64,000 nucleotides of DNA from contig NZ_CABJCG010000009.1 of the NCBI RefSeq assembly GCF_902364025.1, forward strand, positions 2,965 through 66,964, read 5' to 3'. Below the pieces are notes generated by a model. It ran no database searches, was not told where the DNA came from, and saw only the letters and a list, made by a program, of their open reading frames with translations. The translations under genes were made by a program, and so were the position numbers. This stretch comes from Enterocloster lavalensis. Its GTDB lineage: Bacteria > Bacillota > Clostridia > Lachnospirales > Lachnospiraceae. Of the stretch, positions 24,074-32,716 are shown one piece after another. Position 1 is the first letter of the stretch. Every line of letters begins with the position of its first letter.

Positions 24074-25808
24074 CAGGAAGGAGAAGGACCGTTTTACCGG
24101 AGCCATGTTCCGGTCCATGCTGGGCCCTGCCGTGCTGTCCTCCCTGGGACTGGCCTTTGGGGACGCGGCGGACGCCGTGGTGGTGGGACAGCGCATGGGA
24201 GCTACCGGTCTGGCCGCCGTGGGCCTGGCGCTGCCGGTGTACATGGTGATGAACGTATTTGTCCACGGCTTTGGAAGCGGGGGCTCCGTGTACTATGCAA
24301 GGCTGATGGGCGAGGGCCGGGAGCGGGAGGCGGTGCGCAATTTCCGCCAGGTGATTCAGGCGGCTTTGGCGGTGAGTGTCCTGCTGGGGGCGGCGGGGCG
24401 GCTCTTTCTGGACCGTTTTTTGTGGCTTTTGGGAACTACGCCGTCGGATGGGGCGGTGTTTGCGGCCTGTAAGACCTATGTGGGAATTCTTCTGATCGGG
24501 ATGCCGGTTATATTTCTGTCCTATGTGTCCAACTATTATCTCAGGAATGACGATTATTCCAGATTGGCGGGGATCGGATTTACCGTGGGTAATGTCTGCG
24601 ATTTTCTGCTGAACGTGGTGTTTGTGATCTGGCTGGATCTGGGGGCCGCAGGGGCGGCCTGGTCCACGGTGCTGGGACAGCTGATTGCGGTGTGCATTTA
24701 CGGGGGCGGCCTGGCGAGGGGGAAGAGCCGCCTGCGCTACCGGCCGGTGAAGCCTGATTTGAGGTATGTGTTGGCCTGCCTCCGTCTGGGATTCGGCACC
24801 TCGGTGCACTACATTTACCAGATGATTTTTTTGATTTTCGCCAACAACACGCTGATGAATATGGCCGGGGCCTTTGGGGTGGCTGTGTTCGATGTGATCC
24901 AGAACGCTTCCTATTTTGTGTCCTATGTCTACGACAGCGCGGCCAAGGCGGCCCAGCCGCTGATCAGCACCTTCTGCGGGGAGCACAATGAGACGGCCAA
25001 GAGAAATGTGATGGGCCTGGGGCTGAAGGCGGGCTGCGCCATGGGGATATTGTCGGCGGCGTTGATCGCTCTGTTCCCAGGCACGGTCTGCGCTGTGTTC
25101 GGAATCCACTCCGGGGAGGCTCTGGCTTTGGGGCGGGAGGCTCTGCGGATTTTCTGTCTGGGTACGGTTTTCGCGGGAGTAAACGCGCTGATGGAGAGCT
25201 ATTACCAGGCCAGCGGGCGGGAGAAGGGCGTGTTCATCATCACAACCCTGCGCAGCGCGGTGATTTTATTCCCGGTCACCTGGTTTTGCTCCCGGCTGGG
25301 CGCAGAGGGCTTCTGGTGGCTGTATCCGGCCACGGAATTGTTGTCCTTTGCGGTATTCTGCGTGTTTATGCATGTTTATCCCCTCCGGGGGGACGGACTG
25401 AGGGAGGAGCGAATCTTTCAGAGAACCATTGAGAACCGGAACGGGGACGTGGGGGAGATTGCCGGGGAGGCCGGGGAATTTTGTGAGAAGTGGGACGGCG
25501 GTCCCAAGCAGGTGTTTTACGTGACCATGGTGGTGGAGGAGATATGCCTTGCGATTCTGGAGCACTGCGGGGAGCGGGAGAGGGCTTATATCCAGATTAC
25601 CCTGGTGGCGCTGGAGGAGGGCGGCTTTGAGCTCCACGTGCGGGACAGCGCTTCCGGCTTTAACCCTTTCTCCCTGGAGACGGGGAAGGCCGGAGATTCC
25701 TATGAGTTCGACATGAACGCTATGGGCATGATGGTGATTAAGGAGAAGGCCAGGGAATTTTTTTACAGGCAGTATCAGGGATTTAATACGCTGACGGTGC
25801 GGATATGA
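24063..25808 (+). CDS. MATE transporter fused to an RsbW-like ATPase domain
   Basis: 581 residues. Residues 1 to about 445 are a twelve-helix MATE-type transporter (FGDAADAVVVGQRMG near the start). The last 130 residues form an HATPase_c_2 domain as in anti-sigma kinases: VVEEICLAILEH in the N-box place, VRDSASGFNPF as G1 box, MNAMGMMVI as G2. The N-box Asn that binds magnesium is replaced (Ala in my alignment), so kinase activity is doubtful, although nucleotide or partner binding may remain. A PP2C phosphatase follows. The stop codon lies in the target duplication of a second MITE-like element. Confidence 0.88.
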   Translation: MKRNRKEKDRFTGAMFRSMLGPAVLSSLGLAFGDAADAVVVGQRMGATGLAAVGLALPVYMVMNVFVHGFGSGGSVYYARLMGEGREREAVRNFRQVIQAALAVSVLLGAAGRLFLDRFLWLLGTTPSDGAVFAACKTYVGILLIGMPVIFLSYVSNYYLRNDDYSRLAGIGFTVGNVCDFLLNVVFVIWLDLGAAGAAWSTVLGQLIAVCIYGGGLARGKSRLRYRPVKPDLRYVLACLRLGFGTSVHYIYQMIFLIFANNTLMNMAGAFGVAVFDVIQNASYFVSYVYDSAAKAAQPLISTFCGEHNETAKRNVMGLGLKAGCAMGILSAALIALFPGTVCAVFGIHSGEALALGREALRIFCLGTVFAGVNALMESYYQASGREKGVFIITTLRSAVILFPVTWFCSRLGAEGFWWLYPATELLSFAVFCVFMHVYPLRGDGLREERIFQRTIENRNGDVGEIAGEAGEFCEKWDGGPKQVFYVTMVVEEICLAILEHCGERERAYIQITLVALEEGGFELHVRDSASGFNPFSLETGKAGDSYEFDMNAMGMMVIKEKAREFFYRQYQGFNTLTVRI

Positions 25809-25871
25809 GGTGACAGTTTAGACGGCTTTTCCAGTCAAGAAGATGAGCCGTCTAAAATGTTGCGATATGAA
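25802..25871. mobile_element. Short MITE-like palindrome with imperfect 8-bp target duplication
   Basis: A 54-bp element (25810-25863) starts GTGACAGTTTAGACGGC and ends with a near complement (14 of 17 positions pair). It is flanked by GATATGAG and GATATGAA (7 of 8). The left end resembles the element at 18366 (GTAACAGTTCAGGACGGC). As there, the left duplication contains the stop codon of the upstream gene. Removing element and one duplication leaves the MATE stop close to the GAGGA site of the PP2C gene. Confidence 0.65.
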
Positions 25872-25883
25872 ATGAGGAATCGT

Positions 25884-27566
25884 ATGAGACATTCATTGAA
25901 ATCAAAGATGACGGCGATTGTGCTGCTGGTGGCGGCGGCACTTTCCGCTACCGCTGTTTTGGTGGGGTATAAGGTGTATTCGCGGGTGATGGATTCCTAC
26001 TACACCAACCATGCCATGAATCTGGCGAGGACCGTGGCCGCAACCGTGGATAAAACGGATATGAGGCGTTACGCGGATCAGGTTTTGAGGATTTACGGCG
26101 GCTCCGGTCTGCGGGACGAGGAGAGGGAGGAGGGGCAGCAGAAGTATTTTGCGCTCTTTGATGGCGTGGAGGATGGGAATTACCGCAGGGAGCTGAAGCA
26201 GCTGCGGGATATCAAGCGGGTGAACGATATTTTGTACCTGTATATTATCACCACCGATCCGGCGACCAGGGCGGGAATCTATGTGATGGACTCCGACGAG
26301 AGCGACGGCGTGTGTCCCATCGGGACCTGGGAAGTGCTCTATGATGAGAACCAGGCGGTGTTTGAGGACCCGCTCAGAGGGTTTCCCGCCTATATCAGCA
26401 ATACCGGGGACTTTGGCTGGCTGTGCTCCGCCGGAGCGCCTATTGTGGATCAGGACGGCGGAGTGATCGGCTATGTGATGGTGGACATTTCCATGGAGGA
26501 GGTGATGAACGACAGGCACGCCTTCCTGTTTAAGTTCTGCGCGGCTCTTGCCATGACCACCCTGGCGATGGTGGCGCTTATGGTGTATTTTGTAAACCGC
26601 AAAATTGTCAGCCCTATCAATCAACTGGCGGCGGCCGCCGCCTCCTATATCTCGGACAAGAAACGCATGGATGTGGGCGGGGAAAAGGAATCCTCCATCC
26701 AGAAACTGGCGATCCGCACGGGGGATGAGATTGAAAATCTTTCGGAAGCGGTGAAGAAAATGGAAAAGGACCTGTATGCCTATGTGGACGATTTGACCCG
26801 GATGACGGCCGAAAAGGAGCGCATCAGCGCGGAGCTGGACGTGGCCACCCAGATTCAGGCGGATATGCTGCCCCGGATTTTCCCGCCCTTCCCGGACCGG
26901 ACGGAGTTCGATATCTACGCGACCATGAACCCGGCCAAGGAGGTTGGAGGGGATTTCTACGACTTTTTTCTGGTGGATGAGGACCATCTGGCCGTGGTGA
27001 TCGCGGACGTGTCCGGAAAGGGTGTTCCGGCGGCCCTATTTATGGTGATTGCCAAGACCCTGATCAACAATCACGCCCGGGGAGGCGAGAGTCTGGAGCA
27101 GGTGTTCATGAATACCAACGACCAGCTCTGCGAGAGCAATCAGGAGGGAATGTTTGTCACGGCCTGCATGGGACTTTTGACGTTGTCCACCGGAAAGCTG
27201 GAATTTGTCAACGCAGGGCACAATCCGCCTCTTCTCAAAAAGGCGGAGGGCGGGTTTACATACCTGAAGCTGAAATCCGGTTTTGTGCTGGCTGGGATGG
27301 AGCATATGAAATACCGGAAATGCGAGCTTTCTATGGAGCCGGGGGATGTGCTCTATCTGTACACCGACGGCGTGACCGAGGCCACGGACGGTGAGAACCG
27401 GCTTTACGGGGAGGAACGGCTGAAAACAGTTCTGGACCGGAACCAGGAGCGCTGTCCCGCGCAGCTGCTGCCTGCGGTGAAGGAGGATATCGACGAATTT
27501 GTTGGGCAGGCGCCGCAGTTTGACGATATCACGATGCTGTGCCTGAAGTATCTGGGAACGGAATAG
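25884..27566 (+). CDS. Membrane-bound PP2C (SpoIIE-type) phosphatase with HAMP domain
   Basis: About 560 residues: membrane helix (10-30), an extracellular sensor region (about 35-215, CHASE/Cache-like), a second helix (about 218-240), HAMP linker, coiled coil, and a SpoIIE/RsbU PP2C domain (about 330-560) with metal-site motifs GGDFYD, ADVSGKG, YTDGVTEA and FDDIT. Such phosphatases dephosphorylate STAS anti-anti-sigma proteins. It follows a MATE protein carrying an RsbW-like domain; a STAS protein is encoded 6 kb further on (33555). ATG 25884 is preferred for its GAGGA site; an earlier ATG lies within the MITE-like element. Confidence 0.9.
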   Translation: MRHSLKSKMTAIVLLVAAALSATAVLVGYKVYSRVMDSYYTNHAMNLARTVAATVDKTDMRRYADQVLRIYGGSGLRDEEREEGQQKYFALFDGVEDGNYRRELKQLRDIKRVNDILYLYIITTDPATRAGIYVMDSDESDGVCPIGTWEVLYDENQAVFEDPLRGFPAYISNTGDFGWLCSAGAPIVDQDGGVIGYVMVDISMEEVMNDRHAFLFKFCAALAMTTLAMVALMVYFVNRKIVSPINQLAAAAASYISDKKRMDVGGEKESSIQKLAIRTGDEIENLSEAVKKMEKDLYAYVDDLTRMTAEKERISAELDVATQIQADMLPRIFPPFPDRTEFDIYATMNPAKEVGGDFYDFFLVDEDHLAVVIADVSGKGVPAALFMVIAKTLINNHARGGESLEQVFMNTNDQLCESNQEGMFVTACMGLLTLSTGKLEFVNAGHNPPLLKKAEGGFTYLKLKSGFVLAGMEHMKYRKCELSMEPGDVLYLYTDGVTEATDGENRLYGEERLKTVLDRNQERCPAQLLPAVKEDIDEFVGQAPQFDDITMLCLKYLGTE

Positions 27567-27577
27567 AGGGAAAATAA

Positions 27578-27615
27578 AAGGGAATAGCCCGGTGTTTGGG
27601 CTGTTCCCTTTTTTT
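27578..27615 (+). terminator. Terminator of the secretion/PP2C operon
   Basis: Strong stem AAGGGAATAGCCC / GGGCTGTTCCCTT with a six-base loop and seven T. It ends the long + strand run that begins at 4894. Confidence 0.92.
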
Positions 27616-27628
27616 GGATGCAATGGGC
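27616..27628 (+). repeat. Post-terminator motif GRATGCAATGGGC, copy 2
   Basis: GGATGCAATGGGC directly after the T-run of the terminator at 27578-27615. Confidence 0.75.
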
Positions 27629-27664
27629 GTTTGTGCGGGTATCCGGCGGTTGTTTTTTAAGGTA

Positions 27665-30133
27665 TTATCGGGAGAAGCCTTTATCTGCGGATTCCCGCTC
27701 TTTTGCAGTCTGCTGCTTTGCTTCCCGATCTTTTGTTTCCCGCGGAGCGGATTCCGGAGATTTGGCTTCCCGGGCGGGGCGGGAACCGGGGCCGCCGGAC
27801 TGTTTTTCTTCCGCCATCAGATCCTTTGAGCGGACGGCGGAACGGACTTCCAGGGGTTTTAGATCATTGCTTCCGGGCAATGGGTTGGGGGAGTCGCCTC
27901 TTAAGTAATCCCGGAGGGCCGGACGATTCGCCTTGTCCCGCAGGGCGGCCGCAGCCCTGCCTGCGGCGGCGGACATGGAATTTTTCAGGGTTTCCAGCTG
28001 GTCGGACGGGAGGGAGGCCGCGCGGAAGGTATCTCCGGGAACCAAGGCGGAGAAGGTTTCCATGACTGCTTTTCCCGACAGGCCCGAGACCATGGGCGAG
28101 GGGGCGGGACGATAGGTCTGCTGGTTCGAGTAAAAGGTTGCGTCCGGGTTCACCGCATCCGGAGATTTGTAATAATTTCCTAATTTCTGAGCTGCCGAGG
28201 AATAGGAGGACAGGGTATCCAAGGATAACTTTAGCCGGTATGGGCCGAGGTTCTGGGTACGGTCCAGACGATCCGTTACCTGCCGGATAAACGGCTCGGT
28301 CATGGTTCCACTCCAGACGCCGCACATTCCCTGGACCCGCTCCATGATGCCGTGATTTTCAGCTACCGCCATGGGGTTGGAGGGATCGGCCAGGGGAATC
28401 TCTGCGAGGCAGAGGTTCTGGGCGCCTCTTCCGCACAGCCTCGCCAGGGTTGCCTGACCGGCGTCGTTATCCGGGTTACTGAGGGCGTTTACCATGATGT
28501 TTCCGGCTTCTGCCCGGGCAGTCTGCATTTCCGGCGTGTCGGACAGGAGCTGGGGCAGGGTGTAGCCCTGGGACAGCAGAATCAGGTCCGCGATATTCCG
28601 GCGGTCGGAGGGGTGATACAGGTGGGAAAGCCCCTTATCCTCCCCATTTTTGGCAAAAAAGCTGTTGAGATCTCCGGTTTTGTCCGGTCCCAGAGGGATT
28701 CCTGCTTTGCCGAAATATGCCTCGTCGTCTGCGGTCAGGGAGGTGGTGGGGACGTGGCCGCGGGATGCAGACGTCCGGGTGGGACCTTTGCGGTCGCGGT
28801 TCTGAGCGGGACCTTTGCGGTCCGGGGATTTGGCTTCCTGCAATAGTTGATGTGCTTTTTGCCGCTCCTCAGCTGTTTTTCCCAAAGCCTTGTTTTTCGC
28901 TTCATGGTCCTCTTTGATCATGAGCTCGCCGATATCCTTCCGGTACCATCGGGCGATTTGATCATGGCGTTTTTCCCGGTCTGTGTCCGAGGCCAGCAGG
29001 GTCTGCTGTTTTTCTTCCCTGGTTTTGCATTTGAAGGGCCCCCAGTTGAACACTCTTCGGATGGCGGAGTAATCCTCTTTTATGGTGGGCTGAACCGCTC
29101 TTAAATCCGGCTGGACGCGGTTGACCACAACGCTCAGCCGGTTGTTTCCGTCCCGTTGCAGGGTTGCCAGGTCAAGCCGGTTTTTCCCGCTGGTCATGGC
29201 ATTTATGACCTCGGCCTTCATCATGTCTCTCTGAACGGACGGTGTGGCGTTCTCATATTTTTTTCCGAAGGCCTGTCTGGCAGGCACGCCGTCGATGTAG
29301 ATCATATCAAAAATGTCTTTTCCCAGCTTGGCCTGTTCCTTTCCCTGAAGGCTTACGGGGTTTAAGGGGAGAGAAAACATACGGTCGAACACATTGACGG
29401 CGCTTTGGCAGGCCTTTGAATCAGGCGTCAGGGTTCCTTTATCCAGATCCTTTGCCATGAAAAAGATCCGTTTATCCGTGCCCTCGGGAACCTGGAGGGA
29501 CATGGTGCTGTTTACAGGATTTCCCTCCATGGCGTCCATGGTCTGGCGGTAGATAAAGTCTGCTGTCTGGGCAGTCAGGAAGGCGTCGGTCCGGGAGTCT
29601 GTCATCCTTGCTTCCGGATCGCGGGCGTCCAGGGTGTAGGTGTAGCCGTTAGTGTTGAGGGCATAGGAAAGAATGCCGGTGGAATCGGAAAACAGGTCCC
29701 GTCCCGCGGCGATGACCCGGGCCTGAGCGGTGGTATAATGGCTGTCAAAATACTCCTGGTTGTCCTTGATTAAATTTTCCGAATAACAGAATTTTGCGGA
29801 GTAATCCCGCAGCCGCGCCAGACTCCCCTCCATTTTCGCCATATCCGTCATGCCGGATTCATGGCGGTAGGACAGAAGATCGTCGAACATATGGGAAAGA
29901 TAGGGCGCTCTGCTGGCGGAGTCCGCCCGGTGGTAGGATCTTATATAGTTCCGCGTCTCGTCCGGGGTTTTTGCTCCGCCGTCAAAGATGGTGATGACCC
30001 GGTTGTCGGTGTGCAAAGGGCCTTTGGGAAGGGCTTCCAATTCTTCGCCCATACTGTTTCCGATCCGCTGGCGTTCGGCCCATTGGGCCTTGGTCTGTTC
30101 CAGCTGCTGCCGCATCTCCTTTGTGATAGCCAT
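27665..30133 (-). CDS. Unrecognised large soluble protein (822 residues)
   Basis: No signal peptide, membrane helix or domain I can name. The first 420 residues look like a compact alpha/beta protein; a charged linker with two DRKGP units (about 430-450) leads to a second, mostly helical part (about 465-745). The C-terminal 70 residues are a disordered Lys/Arg/Glu/Pro tail. The start has an excellent GGAGGAGG site. It converges on the secretion operon. A large cytosolic protein with a charged C-terminal tail beside a type IV secretion locus could be a secreted substrate, since such systems often read C-terminal charge, but this is inference only. Confidence 0.8.
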   Translation of the reverse strand: MAITKEMRQQLEQTKAQWAERQRIGNSMGEELEALPKGPLHTDNRVITIFDGGAKTPDETRNYIRSYHRADSASRAPYLSHMFDDLLSYRHESGMTDMAKMEGSLARLRDYSAKFCYSENLIKDNQEYFDSHYTTAQARVIAAGRDLFSDSTGILSYALNTNGYTYTLDARDPEARMTDSRTDAFLTAQTADFIYRQTMDAMEGNPVNSTMSLQVPEGTDKRIFFMAKDLDKGTLTPDSKACQSAVNVFDRMFSLPLNPVSLQGKEQAKLGKDIFDMIYIDGVPARQAFGKKYENATPSVQRDMMKAEVINAMTSGKNRLDLATLQRDGNNRLSVVVNRVQPDLRAVQPTIKEDYSAIRRVFNWGPFKCKTREEKQQTLLASDTDREKRHDQIARWYRKDIGELMIKEDHEAKNKALGKTAEERQKAHQLLQEAKSPDRKGPAQNRDRKGPTRTSASRGHVPTTSLTADDEAYFGKAGIPLGPDKTGDLNSFFAKNGEDKGLSHLYHPSDRRNIADLILLSQGYTLPQLLSDTPEMQTARAEAGNIMVNALSNPDNDAGQATLARLCGRGAQNLCLAEIPLADPSNPMAVAENHGIMERVQGMCGVWSGTMTEPFIRQVTDRLDRTQNLGPYRLKLSLDTLSSYSSAAQKLGNYYKSPDAVNPDATFYSNQQTYRPAPSPMVSGLSGKAVMETFSALVPGDTFRAASLPSDQLETLKNSMSAAAGRAAAALRDKANRPALRDYLRGDSPNPLPGSNDLKPLEVRSAVRSKDLMAEEKQSGGPGSRPAREAKSPESAPRETKDREAKQQTAKERESADKGFSR

Positions 30134-30269
30134 AATGTTACCTCCTCCGATATTTTGACAGATTTACGGTCGTTATTGTAATTCCAGTATAGCAACCAAA
30201 GGGGAAATTCTAGGTGTGATGACAAAAAATGCAGAGTTTTCGACCAAATTGGCAAAGTTTGGATTTTCC

Positions 30270-30298
30270 TTGTTTTACGGGGATTTCTTGATTATACT
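30270..30298 (+). promoter_or_regulatory. Promoter of repeat-rich surface protein gene
   Basis: TTGTTT and TATACT with 17-bp spacing, about 100 bp before the start codon. The rest of the 268-bp divergent gap shows no further clear element. Confidence 0.55.
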
Positions 30299-30400
30299 TT
30301 ATATACAAAGATAACCGTTAGGGTGGCGGGAAAAGCGGATATTCGGACGGTTGCCGTTAAAGAGAGATTGATGAACAGGGTATGAGGGGGAAGATTTGCG

Positions 30401-32620
30401 ATGAGACGCAGAGGCGGATGGGCGGGAATGATGCGGTTTGTATTGATCTTCCTGACGGTGTTTTTTTTCAGTGCGGCGGAGAGCGATGCTTCTGTCGCGA
30501 CGCCGGGAAATGCAACGGATGGAGGGTATGACCGGGAGGAGGGAGAGGGGACGGAGACACCGGGGAATGCGGAGGTACCGGACGAGGCGGAGGAGCCGGA
30601 CAACGCAGGGGAGCCGGACGATGCGGAGGAGCCGGACGACGCGGAGGTACCAGGCGACACGGAGGTACCGGAGATCCCGGAGGATCCACAGATCCCGAAC
30701 GACCTGGGTACCCCGGACAATCCGGAGCCGTCTCCACCTGCAATTCTGCCCGCAGAAAGGGCCACCCCACCGGAGGCGGCGCGGGCCGTGGGAGCGGTGC
30801 TGCTTCTGGAGCCGGAGGATGATGTGGCGGAGATTTCTCAGGGGGATCAGCTGATTCAGTGGATGGAGGAACACAAGCGCGCCGGCGGAAAGGCGGTGCT
30901 GACACAGGATGTACGGATTGACAGCCCATACCGGTACAGTTATGTGCGGGGAGGGAAGCCGGTGGAAATCGATACCGGCGGCTATACCCTGATCATTGAG
31001 GATTATGTTTATCTGGAAGGATTTTCTAACCTGACAATCCATGGAACCGGCGGCAGCGGCGATGCCTTGATACGCGTTGCGCCGGGGGGAAGCCTGATCC
31101 TGGCTTACAGCACCATCTATGCAGATGAGGGGGCGGAGGGGATTTACACCATCTGGCAGGAGGACGGAAGCACTCTTTACATTGACCAGAGCGAATTTAC
31201 CAAGGTGGACGGCCCGATTCATTGTTCAGGCGTCATGACAGGGACTCTCTACGAGGACGCGGTCATGGGGTATGTGGCGCTGCCGGAGAATTCGGAGATT
31301 GAGGAGGGGATTCTTCCTCAATCGATTATGGTCCTTCTATATCCCAACGACGGGGTGGAGAGCCAGATTCTTTATGAAGCGCCGGTTGTGTGGGATCTGG
31401 AGCAGGCCCGGGAGGAGCAGGCAGACCATATCCGGGTCGGGGTCCGGGGAAGGGTGGATTTGATCGGATATCCCGGAATGGAGATTCCCGATGTGCTGGA
31501 ATACTGGCTGTGTTTTCAGACAAAGGAAGCAATTTTTCTGGATGTGACAAAAAATATGAGTCCTGATCCGGAGCACGGCGCGGTACAGGTACTCGCGCAT
31601 CTCTCGGTGACCCGGAATTTTGATCGGACATTTTTTATGTGGTCAAAGGATGGGGAAAACTGGGAAAAAGAGGAAGTGAACAGTTACGACGACTTAAACG
31701 GAAGGCAGATGGTGGGGTATACCTTATCGGATGACGAAGATTATTATATATGCGTGGAGTTTTTGGATGGGGAGGACAAGTATTATTCCAATGTGCTGCT
31801 GACCCGGGAGGATGCGCTGGTTGAGGCGGAGGATTACGAGGGCGGACGCGGAGGGGGCACGGATATTGTGGGAAATGAACCGCCTCCGGTCACGGAAAAG
31901 CCGCCCCAGAATGAACCGGATCCCGGCGATCCCCCGGATCAGGATTCCGGCGGCGATCCATCCGGCGAGGGGCCGGGCCACGTTCTGCCAGGAAATTCGG
32001 GAGAACATGGGAGCGGCGGGGATGGGAACGTCGGCGATGCGGGGACGTCCGTGGGCGGCGGAAATACGACGGCTCCGGAAGGGACGATCGTGACGCCGGA
32101 AGGACCGGTTGTGACGCCGGAAGGGCCGGTTGTGACGCCGGAAGGATCGGTTGCGAGCCCGGAAGGACCGGTTGCGAGCCAGGAAGGATCCGCCGTGATG
32201 CCGGACGAACCAGTGCTGTACCCGAATGTGATCCCGGATGATCCGGGAGCAGCCCAGGATCCACAGTTCGGGGCCCAGCCGCCACACCTCCATCCCGGGA
32301 AGGATGAGGCGGAGCCTGTATCGTCAAAGGGATTGATTTCCGGCACCGAATCTACCGGTTCCACGGAAACAGAAGGAACTGCCTCGGGAAAAGAACAGGA
32401 GGCTGCGTCCCCCGAAACCACACAAAGGGCAGAAAAAACCGCGGCTCAGGAAACAAACCGCGGATTTTCCGGTATGCCTCCAGCCGCGCAGGTGGCGGCC
32501 GGGATATGTGTCACCCTCGCTGTCGGTGGAGGAACGGCGTATGTGGCTGTGTCCGGTGGCTTAGGAGCTCTCAAAAGCGTTCTGAGACGGCTTTTGGACC
32601 TGCTCCGCCTTAGAAAATGA
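30401..32620 (+). CDS. Repeat-rich anchored surface protein
   Basis: 739 residues: N-terminal signal sequence (about 9-28), an acidic Pro/Glu/Asp repeat region (about 45-115), a beta-helix-like domain (about 140-300), a beta-rich domain (about 300-470), a Pro/Gly and VTPEG(P/S)V repeat stalk (about 485-610), then a membrane helix (about 693-717) with basic tail. This is the layout of a wall-spanning surface protein anchored in the membrane. The ligand is unknown. It has its own promoter and is divergent from the 822-residue gene. Confidence 0.78.
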   Translation: MRRRGGWAGMMRFVLIFLTVFFFSAAESDASVATPGNATDGGYDREEGEGTETPGNAEVPDEAEEPDNAGEPDDAEEPDDAEVPGDTEVPEIPEDPQIPNDLGTPDNPEPSPPAILPAERATPPEAARAVGAVLLLEPEDDVAEISQGDQLIQWMEEHKRAGGKAVLTQDVRIDSPYRYSYVRGGKPVEIDTGGYTLIIEDYVYLEGFSNLTIHGTGGSGDALIRVAPGGSLILAYSTIYADEGAEGIYTIWQEDGSTLYIDQSEFTKVDGPIHCSGVMTGTLYEDAVMGYVALPENSEIEEGILPQSIMVLLYPNDGVESQILYEAPVVWDLEQAREEQADHIRVGVRGRVDLIGYPGMEIPDVLEYWLCFQTKEAIFLDVTKNMSPDPEHGAVQVLAHLSVTRNFDRTFFMWSKDGENWEKEEVNSYDDLNGRQMVGYTLSDDEDYYICVEFLDGEDKYYSNVLLTREDALVEAEDYEGGRGGGTDIVGNEPPPVTEKPPQNEPDPGDPPDQDSGGDPSGEGPGHVLPGNSGEHGSGGDGNVGDAGTSVGGGNTTAPEGTIVTPEGPVVTPEGPVVTPEGSVASPEGPVASQEGSAVMPDEPVLYPNVIPDDPGAAQDPQFGAQPPHLHPGKDEAEPVSSKGLISGTESTGSTETEGTASGKEQEAASPETTQRAEKTAAQETNRGFSGMPPAAQVAAGICVTLAVGGGTAYVAVSGGLGALKSVLRRLLDLLRLRK
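30575..30680 (+). repeat. 18-bp in-frame repeats (E-P-D-D-A-E)
   Basis: Imperfect 18-bp units such as GCCGGACGATGCGGAGGA encode acidic hexapeptides near the N-terminus of the surface protein. Confidence 0.7.
32086..32196 (+). repeat. 21-bp in-frame repeats (V-T-P-E-G-P-V)
   Basis: About five 21-bp units, e.g. ACGCCGGAAGGACCGGTTGTG, encode a heptapeptide stalk ahead of the membrane anchor. Confidence 0.75.
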
Positions 32621-32716
32621 CGCCGAAAAATCCTCTGGCGGTCCTTTTTCTGGAAATAGGGCAGATTTCACAGAGAATTTGTTATAATAAGTGATACGAG
32701 ATTTCTTTTCCCGTCT

